Part shown: positions 1 through 6,228 of the stretch, in pieces
How positions within the stretch are numbered: the stretch's first letter is position 1
How the letters are laid out: each line of letters opens with the position of its first letter
Assembly: GCA_030596145.1 (NCBI GenBank)
Contig: JAUVKS010000098.1
Location: 1 to 7,103, forward strand
From: Pseudomonadota bacterium
GTDB lineage: Bacteria; Desulfobacterota; Syntrophia; Syntrophales; JADFWA01
DNA length: 7,103 bases
Direction: 5' to 3'
Made by a program: the position numbers and the translations under genes
The notes under the pieces: generated by a model
Database searches by the model: none
Told to the model about the DNA's origin: nothing
What the model saw: only the letters and a program-made list of their open reading frames with translations

Positions 1-395
1 TACAGGGAGGGTGGATCGAATTTGACAAAGTTGTTGCCACCCCTGATATGATGGGTAGTGTAGGAAAACTCGGGAAGATTTTAGGTCCGCGTGGATTAAT
101 GCCCAATCCGAAGGTTGGTACGGTAACCTTTGACGTGGGAAGGACTGTGAAAGAGATCAAGGCGGGGAAGATTGAGTTCAGAGTTGAAAAAGAAGGAATT
201 GTGCACAGTCCAGCAGGAAAGGTTTCCTTTGGAGCAGATAAATTATTGGAGAATGTCTTGGCATTGATGGAAACTATTGTAAAGCTTAAACCTGCATCGA
301 GCAAAGGGACTTATCTGAGGAGTATTTCTCTTTCCACTACCATGGGTCCAGGTGTGAAGGTGGATCCCTTGGACGTCAGGGATCTTTTAAGATAA
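1..395 (+). CDS. rplA: 50S ribosomal protein L1, 3' part (5' end cut by window)
   Basis: L1 binds 23S rRNA and forms the mobile L1 stalk that helps release deacylated tRNA from the E site. It is also a classical translational repressor of the rplKA message. The frame is open from position 3 (bases 1-2 belong to a cut codon) to the TAA at 393-395, giving 130 residues of a protein usually near 230. So roughly the second half is present: the end of domain II and the returning half of domain I. The L1 signature is intact: KLGKILGPRGLMPNPKVGT at fragment residues 22-40, preceded by the family-typical FDKVVATPDMM and followed by AGKIEFRVEKEGIVH, the GKVSF segment and a C-terminal STTMGPGVKVD. Nothing is missing in the visible part. 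An ATG at 48 is internal and not a start. Gene order implies rplK upstream, outside the window. Identification is secure. Confidence 0.97.
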   Translation, partial: QGGWIEFDKVVATPDMMGSVGKLGKILGPRGLMPNPKVGTVTFDVGRTVKEIKAGKIEFRVEKEGIVHSPAGKVSFGADKLLENVLALMETIVKLKPASSKGTYLRSISLSTTMGPGVKVDPLDVRDLLR

Positions 396-462
396 TGTGA
401 ACAATCAGCCGCCAGCAAGATAAAGAAAAGCAGTTTTCCTCTATTTTTCTTTTCGACAATCC

Positions 463-524
463 TGTAGGGTGGTCTGCCTGGTGCGGATTACTGTTGGCGG
501 TCAGGTATAAAGCCAGACCCTACA
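463..524. repeat. 62-bp palindromic element with TGTAGGGT ends (MITE/REP-like candidate)
   Basis: TGTAGGGT at 463-470 is the exact reverse complement of ACCCTACA at 517-524. Further complementary blocks lie inside: TCTG 473-476 with CAGA 514-517, and CCTG 477-480 with CAGG 502-505. The whole can therefore fold as an imperfect hairpin. The boundaries and internal palindromy resemble small dispersed palindromic repeats found between genes in many environmental bacteria. No target-site duplication is obvious (flanks AATCC and ATTC). A single copy is visible here, so repeat status is inferred. It could instead be a structured part of the rplKA 3' end. No U-tract follows the 3' arm, which argues against an intrinsic terminator. 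Confidence 0.45.
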
Positions 525-574
525 ATTCAAAATCACTATTCGATTTCAAGCAGTTGGATTTGCAAATGTTTTGC

Positions 575-675
575 AACGATCAGAAATTATTAACGAAAAA
601 ACTAATTCATTCGTAGAGTCTTATTTCCATGGTTTTTAGGTATCTTTACTGGAAACTGACGGCTGATCGTTAATA
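575..675 (+). promoter_or_regulatory. Competing RNA helices upstream of the L10 site
   Basis: AACGATCAG (575-583) is perfectly complementary to CTGATCGTT (663-671). TATTAACGA (588-596) is perfectly complementary to TCGTTAATA (667-675). Both 9-bp helices need bases 667-671, so only one can form at a time. A nested stem lies inside: GTC 618-620 with GAC 658-660, and TTTCCA 624-629 with TGGAAA 650-655, separated by a small internal loop. The shared 3' arm ends about 12 bases before the L10-binding stem. The complementarity is read directly; a regulatory role is inference. Confidence 0.4.
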
Positions 676-684
676 GCTGGTAAA

Positions 685-746
685 GGAGTCAGAGACAGCA
701 GGCACAGGACGTTTAAACGATTTGAATCGGCCTGCCGAGACGACTG
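685..746 (+). promoter_or_regulatory. L10 leader: autoregulatory binding site for L10-(L7/L12)
   Basis: This is the cis-acting ribosomal protein leader found ahead of rplJ in many bacteria. Outer stem AGTC (687-690) pairs with GACT (742-745). Inner stem GCAGGC (698-703) pairs perfectly with GCCTGC (730-735). Between them lies an asymmetric purine loop, AGAGACA (691-697) opposite CGAGAC (736-741), with the GA-rich character of the kink-turn that L10 recognises. The words AGACAGCAGG and CCTGCCGAGA are the conserved arms of this leader family. The apical part carries the palindrome CGTTTAAACG (710-719) and a small CGAT/ATCG hairpin (718-729). L10 complexed with L7/L12 binds this motif and represses rplJL when free protein exceeds rRNA. 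Its place directly upstream of rplJ supports the call. Confidence 0.88.
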
Positions 747-776
747 GGTAATTCAATATTTCTTCCTGTGTTAATC

Positions 777-828
777 TCTGACTTTCAAATAAGTTCTTAC
801 TTTATGGTAAGGGTTTTTGAAATTCAGA
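777..828 (+). promoter_or_regulatory. Long leader hairpin before rplJ (attenuator or translation-control candidate)
   Basis: TCTGACTTTCAAA (777-789) pairs with TTTGAAATTCAGA (816-828) at 12 of 13 positions, with only C782/T823 unpaired. The stem continues inward after a 2-base bulge: 792-800 pairs with 807-815, including the CTTAC/GTAAG core, around loop TTTATG (801-806). The inner stem is followed by a run of five T (814-818), so it could act as a weak intrinsic terminator. The complete hairpin instead absorbs those T bases and ends nine bases before the G-rich Shine-Dalgarno (837-841). Its 5' base (777-783) is also complementary to the L10-binding stem; see the findings. Role inferred, pairing seen. 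Confidence 0.5.
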
Positions 829-831
829 AGA

Positions 832-841
832 AGAAAGGGGG
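832..841 (+). promoter_or_regulatory. rplJ ribosome binding site
   Basis: The purine run AGAAAGGGGG ends 10 bases before the TTG at 852. It supports that start together with the in-frame TGA at 843-845, which rules out any upstream start in this frame. A second purine block, GAAGG (844-848), lies too close to the start to serve. Confidence 0.65.
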
Positions 842-851
842 TTGAAGGTAT

Positions 852-1364
852 TTGGATAGAAAAACTAAGGAGAGGGTTGTTGCTGATCTTCGTGATAAAC
901 TTAACAACGTGAAGTTGGCGGTTTTGGTGGACTATAGTGGTCTGAATGTTGAGAAGATTACTACATTGAGGAACGAATTGCGTGGGACCGAAACCGAGCT
1001 CAGGGTGGCAAAGAATACTCTCTTGGGAATTGCTTCTAAGGATACCGACTTTGGTATATTGGAGGAATATTTCAGGGGACCGCTTGCCATTGTCATGAGT
1101 TACGGAGATGAGATTGAACCGACGAAGGTACTGGCAAATTTTGCCAAACAGAACGAGGAACTGGAAATTAAAGCGGGGATATTGAACGGCAAATTTTTAA
1201 GTAAAGAAGATTTGAAGATCTTAGCTGAGCTTCCAGGGCGAGATATTCTCCTTGGAAAATTTTTCTCCGTGTTGGTAGCCGCGCAAGCTTCACTGGTCAA
1301 TGTGCTGAGTGGCATTCCGAGAAACATCGTTCAAATTCTTGAGGCTTATCGGGCAAAAAAATAA
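852..1364 (+). CDS. rplJ: 50S ribosomal protein L10
   Basis: L10 anchors the ribosomal stalk. Its N-terminal domain binds 23S rRNA with L11 at the GTPase-associated centre, and its C-terminal helix carries the L7/L12 dimers. The product is 170 residues, close to the usual 165-175. Family landmarks in order are the N-terminal helix with KTKERVVADL, the LAVLVDYSGL strand (22-31), LRVAKNTLL (50-58, matching the RVVRNTLL of E. coli), YFRGPLAIV (73-81), KAGILNGKFLS (107-117), LAELPGRDILLGK (124-136), and the long C-terminal helix ending AYRAKK that would hold L7/L12. The start is TTG, the only one possible near the N-terminus because TGA stands in frame at 843. A weak start codon in such an abundant protein may be part of the control exerted through the leader. 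rplL begins 31 bases downstream, so the two are cotranscribed. Confidence 0.97.
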   Translation: MDRKTKERVVADLRDKLNNVKLAVLVDYSGLNVEKITTLRNELRGTETELRVAKNTLLGIASKDTDFGILEEYFRGPLAIVMSYGDEIEPTKVLANFAKQNEELEIKAGILNGKFLSKEDLKILAELPGRDILLGKFFSVLVAAQASLVNVLSGIPRNIVQILEAYRAKK

Positions 1365-1378
1365 AAACAAAAACATAC

Positions 1379-1386
1379 AGGAAGGA
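1379..1386 (+). promoter_or_regulatory. rplL ribosome binding site (decides the long start)
   Basis: AGGAAGGA ends nine bases before the ATG at 1396 and is the best Shine-Dalgarno in the rplJ-rplL gap. It favours translation of the extended form of L7/L12. The internal ATG at 1498 has only AAAAGG (1481-1486), 11 bases upstream. Confidence 0.75.
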
Positions 1387-1395
1387 ATAAGGAAA

Positions 1396-1878
1396 ATGGC
1401 AGATAAGAAAGAAGTAAAAGAGAAAGTAACAAAGGAAAAAACAAAAAAAGAAGAAACAGCAAAAGAAAAAGTAACGAAAGAAAAGGCAACAAAAGAAATG
1501 ATAACAAAAGATGATGTTATTAAATTTATTGAAGGGATGACGGTTCTTGAACTATCGCAACTTGTAAAAGAATTGGAGGAGAAGTTTGGTGTGTCTGCAG
1601 CCGCTCCGGTATCCGTTGCTACTGCCGTGGCTGCCGGACCGGCAGGGGCAGCACAGGCAGAAGAAAAGAGTGAATTTGATGTTATTCTTACAGGGTTCGG
1701 TGACCAGAAGATCCAGGTAATCAAGGTTGTCAGGGCATTGACGGATTTGGGGCTTAAAGAAGCCAAAGATTTGGTTGATGGCGTTCCGAAGCCGGTTAAA
1801 GAGGCTGTTTCGAAGGATGACGCTGAGGATATTAAGAAAAAACTGGAAGAGGTTGGAGCTAGCGTGGAGATTAAGTAA
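1396..1878 (+). CDS. rplL: 50S ribosomal protein L7/L12 with N-terminal Lys/Glu/Thr-rich extension
   Basis: L7/L12 is the multicopy stalk protein that binds EF-Tu, EF-G, IF2 and RF3 and stimulates GTP hydrolysis. The product is 160 residues, while the family is usually 120-130. Residues 35-66 (MITKDDVIKFIEG... to EEKFGV) are the N-terminal dimerisation domain, which also binds L10; ITKDDVI lines up with the first residues of E. coli L12. Residues 67-90 are the Ala/Gly/Pro/Val-rich flexible hinge. Residues 91-160 are the factor-binding C-terminal domain, with EFDVIL, IKVVRALTDLGLKEAKDLV and SKDDAEDIKKKLEEVGA conserved. Residues 1-34 are extra: almost only K, E, T, V and A, with KEKVTKEK occurring twice. 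The strong ribosome binding site at 1379 supports the long start. A short 126-residue form from ATG 1498 is possible but poorly supported. Gene identity is secure; which start or starts are used is not. Confidence 0.95.
   Translation: MADKKEVKEKVTKEKTKKEETAKEKVTKEKATKEMITKDDVIKFIEGMTVLELSQLVKELEEKFGVSAAAPVSVATAVAAGPAGAAQAEEKSEFDVILTGFGDQKIQVIKVVRALTDLGLKEAKDLVDGVPKPVKEAVSKDDAEDIKKKLEEVGASVEIK
1417..1485 (+). repeat. In-frame duplicated segment in the rplL extension
   Basis: The octapeptide KEKVTKEK occurs at residues 8-15 (1417-1440) and again at 23-30 (1462-1485), a 45-base period. The two 24-base copies differ at four positions, all third codon positions and all synonymous (GAG/GAA, ACA/ACG, AAG/AAA, AAA/AAG). 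Related KEK-T-K-E units fill the rest of the extension (KEKTKKE at 13-19, KEKATKE at 28-34). The DNA is strongly A-rich and purine-rich on the + strand. Confidence 0.8.
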
Positions 1879-1952
1879 TACAGTTCTTGATAATAACAAT
1901 TGTTACTATTAAGCCGCAGAGTCATCAAGACACGAAGAAAGAAGAGAGAAAC

Positions 1953-2005
1953 GGTTTTATTAGTTCGATTGGTCTTAATTGTTTCATTGGTTAACTAATT
2001 AAACC
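1953..2005 (+). repeat. Large inverted repeat in rplL-rpoB spacer (processing/attenuation candidate)
   Basis: GGTTTTATTAGTT (1953-1965) pairs with AACTAATTAAACC (1993-2005) at 12 of 13 positions, with only T1958/T2000 unpaired, around a 27-base loop. A competing hairpin uses TTGGTT (1987-1992) with AACCAA (2002-2007). The loop carries loosely iterated ATTGGT-like units starting at 1968, 1978 and 1986. No T-run follows, so this is not a standard terminator. In E. coli the same spacer holds an attenuator and an RNase III processing site that set the ratio of stalk protein to polymerase; a similar role here is inference. The rest of this spacer (1879-1952) contains the 12-bp palindrome TAACAATTGTTA (1894-1905) and an A/G-rich tract, with no gene. 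Confidence 0.5.
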
Positions 2006-2051
2006 AACAGAGCAGTTTTATCCTATTCTGCGAGTAAGACAAAAGGTAATC

Positions 2052-5000
2052 ATGAGTGAGTTTAGAAAAAATTTTAGTCGTATTAAAAGAATGATGGATA
2101 TACCGAATCTTATTGATATCCAGAAAAGTTCTTATGAAAAATTCCTACAAAGGGATGTAGCTCCGGAAAAGAGAGGCAATGGCGGCCTTCAGAGTGCTTT
2201 TAAGACTGTTTTTCCCATTTCGGATTTTAGCGGTAAATGTTCCTTGGAATTTGTAAGTTACAACGTAGGGGATCCAAGATATGATGTGGAAGAATGCCTT
2301 CAGAAGGGTATGACCTATGCAGCTCCCCTGAAAATCGTGGTGAGGCTTGTTGTTTTCGATATCGATCGGGAAAGTGCCCAGAAGGCAATCAGGGATATCA
2401 AGGAACAGGAGGTTTACTTTGGTGAGATACCGATGATGACAGATAATGGTACTTTTGTTATCAATGGTACGGAACGGGTCATAGTCAGCCAGCTTCACAG
2501 ATCCCCTGGCATCTTTTTCGATCATGACAAGGGAAAGACACATGCCAGCGGAAAGCTAATATATTCGGCAAGGGTTATTCCAATCAGAGGTTCCTGGCTT
2601 GATCTTGAATTTGATTCTAAGGACCTCCTTTATGCCAGGATAGATAGAAGAAGAAAGATGCCTGTGACGATTCTTTTAAAAGCTATGGGGAACACTACCG
2701 AGGACCTGCTAAACTATTATTATGACGTTCAAAAGGTGTTTCTGGAGAATGGTCGGGTCTATATGTCGGTAGGTGACTTTCTTGCTGGCGAGAGGGCAAT
2801 AGGAGATATTAAGGATATAGAGAATGGAGAGATTGTCATAAAAAAAGGCAGGAAAATCACAAAGTTGGCTTTGAAAAAGATCGGTGAACTGAATGTGGAT
2901 CGAATGCTGGTGAATGATGATGATCTCTTGGGGAGGATACTTGCGTCAGACGTATTGGATCCTGAAACTGGCGAGTTGTTGTTGAGATGTAATGATGAAT
3001 TGACTCTGGCGGATTTGGAGTTGCTTCGCGAAAAGGAGGTAAGTGAACTTCGAATTATTCATCTTGATGAAGATAGAGCGAATTCTCCCATCAGGGATAC
3101 CCTCCTTATTGATAAGGTTGAAACAGAGGAAGACGTCATTATTGAAATATACAGGAGGCTCCGACCAAGCAATCCACCCACCTTGGAGACGGCACGCAAG
3201 TTCTTCAATAGTCTCTTTTTTGATTCCGGCAGTTATAATCTCTCTGATGTGGGAAGGGCTAAGATGAATTACAAACTCGATCTGGATGTTCCTACTGATG
3301 TGACGGTTTTACGGAATGAAGATATCCTGACTGCTGTTAAATATCTCGTTCATCTCAAGAATGGTGTGGGTGATTGCAGCATTGATGACATTGATCATTT
3401 AGGCAACAGGAGAGTTAGATCTGTTGGGGAGCTTATCGAAAATCAGTATAGGATAGGTTTGGTCAGGATGGAGCGGGCCATTAAGGAGAAGATGAGCCTT
3501 CAGGATGTAGAGACTATGATGCCCCATGATCTCATAAATGCCAAGCCTGTTACCGCCGTTGTTAATGAGTTTTTTGGAAGTAGTCAGCTGTCGCAGTTTA
3601 TGGATCAGACGAATCCGCTTTCAGAGGTTACGCACAAGAGGAGGTTGTCCGCCCTCGGTCCCGGGGGACTTACCAGGGAGCGGGCAGGTTTTGAGGTAAG
3701 GGATGTACATTCATCTCACTACGGCAGAATATGCCCTATTGAAACCCCGGAGGGTCCTAATATTGGCTTGATTGTTTCTCTCAGTACCTACGCTAAGGTT
3801 AATGAATTCGGCTTTATAGAAACCCCGTACCGCGTGGTAGAAGATGGGAGAGCTCTTAGTGATATCCGGTACTTGACGGCAATGGAAGAGGAAAAATATG
3901 TTATAGCCGAGGCAGATACTCCTCTCTCTTCAGATGGAAAATTTAACGATAAGCTTATTTCAGCTAGAAAAGGTGAGGATTTTGTTACGGCTCTGCCTAC
4001 TGAGGTTGAGTTTATGGATGTATCACCCAATCAGCTTATTAGTGTTGCTGCTGGGCTTATTCCTTTTTTGGAGCATGATGATGCCAACCGTGCCCTAATG
4101 GGTTCCAATATGCAACGACAGGCTGTTCCACTCATAAGTCCTGAGAGGCCTCTTGTGGGCACAGGGATGGAGTCAATTATTGCAAGGGACTCCGGTGCTG
4201 TTATTGTGGCTAAAAGATCAGGCATTGTGGAGAGTGTCGATGCGTCAAGAATAGTAATTAAATGTGATGGTGAAGAAAAAGACCAATTTGATACGGGAGT
4301 TAATATATATAACCTGACCAAGTTTCAACGTTCGAACCAAGATACCTGTTCCAATCACAAACCCATTGTGATCAAGAGAGACAGAGTAAAAAGGGGAGAT
4401 GTTATAGCCGATGGCTCTGCCACCGATGCTGGAGAAATAGCGCTGGGTAGAAATATTATGGTCGCCTTTATGTCTTGGGGGGGATACAATTATGAAGATT
4501 CCATATTGATCAGTGAAAGAATAATAAAGGAAGACATTTATACTTCTATACATATTGAAGAATTTGAAACGATGGCCAGGGACACGAAATTAGGTAAGGA
4601 GGATATCACTAAAGATATCCCCAATATTGGGGAGGAAGCCCTGCGAAATCTGGATGAAAGTGGAATAGTTCGTATAGGAGTGTCGGTGAAGCCGGGTGAC
4701 GTCTTGGTCGGGAAGATTACACCTAAAGGGGAAACACAACTGTCTCCGGAGGAAAAATTGCTTCGAGCCATATTCGGTGAGAAAGCTGGTGATGTCAGGG
4801 ATACGTCTCTACGTGTCCCCCCTGGAGTGGATGGTATAGGTATAGATGCAAAGACATTTACCCGTAAGGGAACGGAGAAGGATTACAGATCACAGATTAT
4901 AGAAGATGAAGAGATCCGAAGTCTTCTTAAAGACAGAGATGATGAAATCAGGATTGTTACCGATAATGTTAAGGAGGAGATTTCGAATTTACTCATCGGG

Positions 5001-6143
5001 AAGATTTCTGCAGCGAAGTTCGTTGATCCGCAAAAGAGAAAGGTCTTGTTGAAAAAGGGTGAAAAGATTACCGAAGATCTCCTGAACAGGATACCATTTA
5101 GCCTCTGGAAAGAAGTATCGTTGTTAGACGAAGATGTGGTGGATGAGAAGATAGGAGCTATCTTCTCAAATCTTTCCAAGAAAGTAGAGTTGGTAGAAGC
5201 TTTTTTTGACGAAAAGATAGATAGATTAAAGATTGGAGATGAACTCCCACCGGGAGTGATCAAAATGGTTAAGGTTTATATTGCCATAAAAAGAAAGCTT
5301 GCTGTTGGTGATAAGATGGCGGGAAGGCATGGCAACAAAGGAGTAGTATCCAGGATACTTCCGGAGGAAGATATGCCTTTTTTTAAGGATGGAACTCTTG
5401 TTGATATAGTTTTGAATCCACTGGGAGTGCCCTCGCGTATGAATGTAGGGCAGATCCTCGAAACTCACCTCGGATGGGCTGCAAAAGGTTTAGGAGATAG
5501 GATAAATTCCTTGTTGGCTAAAAATTGTAGTGTGGGTGTTCTGAAGAAGGAAGTGAAAAAAATATATTCCTCGCCTGAGTTTGACTCTTTTGTAGACGGG
5601 GCAACTGATGAGGAAATCAAGAGACTTGTCAGCAGATTAAAAATGGGTATCCCTATGGCCACACCGGTTTTTGATGGTGCCAGCGAAGACGAGATAAAGG
5701 ACATACTTAAGTCAGTTGATCTTCCCGAGAGTGGACAGACAATTCTATTTGATGGCAGGACTGGAGAGCCTTTCGATCAAGAGATAACAGTGGGAATGAT
5801 TTATATGTTGAAGCTTCACCATCTTGTTGACAATAAGATTCATGCCAGATCAATCGGCCCCTATTCTCTTGTTACGCAGCAGCCTCTCGGAGGAAAAGCG
5901 CAGTTTGGTGGCCAGAGGTTGGGCGAGATGGAGGTCTGGGCGATGGAAGCCTATGGTGCTGCTTATTCGTTGCAAGAGTTTCTTACAGTTAAATCGGATG
6001 ATGTAGCCGGCAGGACAAGGATATACGAATCGATTGTCAAAGGAGAGCATAAATTTGAAGCTGGAATTCCTGAATCATTTAATGTTCTTGTTAATGAGTT
6101 GAGGGGTCTCGGCCTTGATGTGGATTTGATTGAGAAGGGTTAA
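2052..6143 (+). CDS. rpoB: DNA-directed RNA polymerase subunit beta
   Basis: Beta forms, with beta', the catalytic core of RNA polymerase. It is a complete 1363-residue protein, near the 1342 of E. coli. The ATG is preceded by AAAAGG (2041-2046) and begins with the family-typical RKNFSRIKRMMDIPNLIDIQ. Landmarks in order: protrusion and lobe with GEIPMMTDNGTFVINGTERV (124-143) and QLHRSPGIFFDHDKGKTH (147-164); a proteobacterial-type insertion at about 225-350; the rifampicin pocket SSQLSQFMDQTNPLSEVTHK (510-529) and RRLSALGPGGL (530-540); CPIETPEGPNIGL (561-573); GYNYEDSILISER (811-823), whose E815/D816 match E. coli E813/D814; a second insertion at about 950-1065; GDKMAGRHGNKG (1086-1097), with the catalytic-site lysines K1088 and K1096; the C-terminal clamp with QPLGGKAQFGGQRLGEMEVW (1277-1296) and PESFNVLVNEL (1340-1350). 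No key residue is missing. The pocket residues most often changed in rifampicin resistance have the sensitive-type identity. Confidence 0.99.
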   Translation: MSEFRKNFSRIKRMMDIPNLIDIQKSSYEKFLQRDVAPEKRGNGGLQSAFKTVFPISDFSGKCSLEFVSYNVGDPRYDVEECLQKGMTYAAPLKIVVRLVVFDIDRESAQKAIRDIKEQEVYFGEIPMMTDNGTFVINGTERVIVSQLHRSPGIFFDHDKGKTHASGKLIYSARVIPIRGSWLDLEFDSKDLLYARIDRRRKMPVTILLKAMGNTTEDLLNYYYDVQKVFLENGRVYMSVGDFLAGERAIGDIKDIENGEIVIKKGRKITKLALKKIGELNVDRMLVNDDDLLGRILASDVLDPETGELLLRCNDELTLADLELLREKEVSELRIIHLDEDRANSPIRDTLLIDKVETEEDVIIEIYRRLRPSNPPTLETARKFFNSLFFDSGSYNLSDVGRAKMNYKLDLDVPTDVTVLRNEDILTAVKYLVHLKNGVGDCSIDDIDHLGNRRVRSVGELIENQYRIGLVRMERAIKEKMSLQDVETMMPHDLINAKPVTAVVNEFFGSSQLSQFMDQTNPLSEVTHKRRLSALGPGGLTRERAGFEVRDVHSSHYGRICPIETPEGPNIGLIVSLSTYAKVNEFGFIETPYRVVEDGRALSDIRYLTAMEEEKYVIAEADTPLSSDGKFNDKLISARKGEDFVTALPTEVEFMDVSPNQLISVAAGLIPFLEHDDANRALMGSNMQRQAVPLISPERPLVGTGMESIIARDSGAVIVAKRSGIVESVDASRIVIKCDGEEKDQFDTGVNIYNLTKFQRSNQDTCSNHKPIVIKRDRVKRGDVIADGSATDAGEIALGRNIMVAFMSWGGYNYEDSILISERIIKEDIYTSIHIEEFETMARDTKLGKEDITKDIPNIGEEALRNLDESGIVRIGVSVKPGDVLVGKITPKGETQLSPEEKLLRAIFGEKAGDVRDTSLRVPPGVDGIGIDAKTFTRKGTEKDYRSQIIEDEEIRSLLKDRDDEIRIVTDNVKEEISNLLIGKISAAKFVDPQKRKVLLKKGEKITEDLLNRIPFSLWKEVSLLDEDVVDEKIGAIFSNLSKKVELVEAFFDEKIDRLKIGDELPPGVIKMVKVYIAIKRKLAVGDKMAGRHGNKGVVSRILPEEDMPFFKDGTLVDIVLNPLGVPSRMNVGQILETHLGWAAKGLGDRINSLLAKNCSVGVLKKEVKKIYSSPEFDSFVDGATDEEIKRLVSRLKMGIPMATPVFDGASEDEIKDILKSVDLPESGQTILFDGRTGEPFDQEITVGMIYMLKLHHLVDNKIHARSIGPYSLVTQQPLGGKAQFGGQRLGEMEVWAMEAYGAAYSLQEFLTVKSDDVAGRTRIYESIVKGEHKFEAGIPESFNVLVNELRGLGLDVDLIEKG

Positions 6144-6213
6144 TGAAAATATCAAAATAGGAAATTAAGAAGTAAAACGTTTAATATTTAACATTCAAAA
6201 TTAAATAGTATGT

Positions 6214-6220
6214 GAGGAGA
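6214..6220 (+). promoter_or_regulatory. rpoC ribosome binding site
   Basis: GAGGAGA ends eight bases before the GTG at 6229 and fixes that start, since the residues that follow (MENIFSFFEKPKDP) are the expected beta' N-terminus. The 85-base rpoB-rpoC spacer is otherwise A/T-rich with only short weak palindromes. No promoter or terminator is apparent in it, so rpoC is expected to be cotranscribed with rpoB. Confidence 0.85.
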
Positions 6221-6228
6221 TATACCAA

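Larger units (their letters stand above)
396..851 (+). other. Long untranslated spacer rplA-rplJ with leader RNA
   Basis: This 456-base gap contains no credible gene on either strand. It holds, in order, a 62-bp element with terminal inverted repeats (463-524), a pair of competing helices (575-675), the L10-binding leader (685-746), a long hairpin (777-828) and the rplJ ribosome binding site. I looked for a sigma70-type promoter. TATAAA at 506-511 and TATTAA at 589-594 resemble -10 boxes, but neither has a convincing -35 at normal spacing, so none is called. The gap length and leader would suit either a separate rplJL promoter or read-through from rplKA. Confidence 0.7.

Noticed and set aside
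422..452. AAAGAAAA/TTTTCTTT stem with T-rich tract after rplA as an intrinsic terminator
   Set aside because: The stem is all A/T with one G/C pair, the T-run lies inside the stem, and no stable GC stem precedes it.
506..511. TATAAA as a -10 promoter box
   Set aside because: No -35-like hexamer at 16-18 bases upstream, and it lies inside the palindromic element.
1290..1928. A 212-codon open frame on the - strand across rplL and its flanks
   Set aside because: It is the antisense image of the A-rich Lys/Glu codons of rplL, is rich in Ser/Phe, matches no family I know, and lacks a convincing ribosome binding site.
3609..3614. Thr at beta residue 520 where E. coli has Asn518 in the rifampicin region, as a resistance change
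   Set aside because: DQTNPLSE is, as I recall, a common natural variant in other phyla, and the residues usually altered in resistance (Ser, Gln, Asp, His, Arg, Ser positions) have the sensitive-type identity.
4883..5263. A 126-codon antisense open frame within rpoB
   Set aside because: It is opposite the charged second beta insertion; Ser/Ile/Leu-rich composition is what Lys/Glu/Asp codons give on the other strand.
6144..6228. Small gene or promoter in the rpoB-rpoC spacer
   Set aside because: Only 85 bases of A/T-rich sequence with weak palindromes; nothing beyond the rpoC ribosome binding site can be supported.
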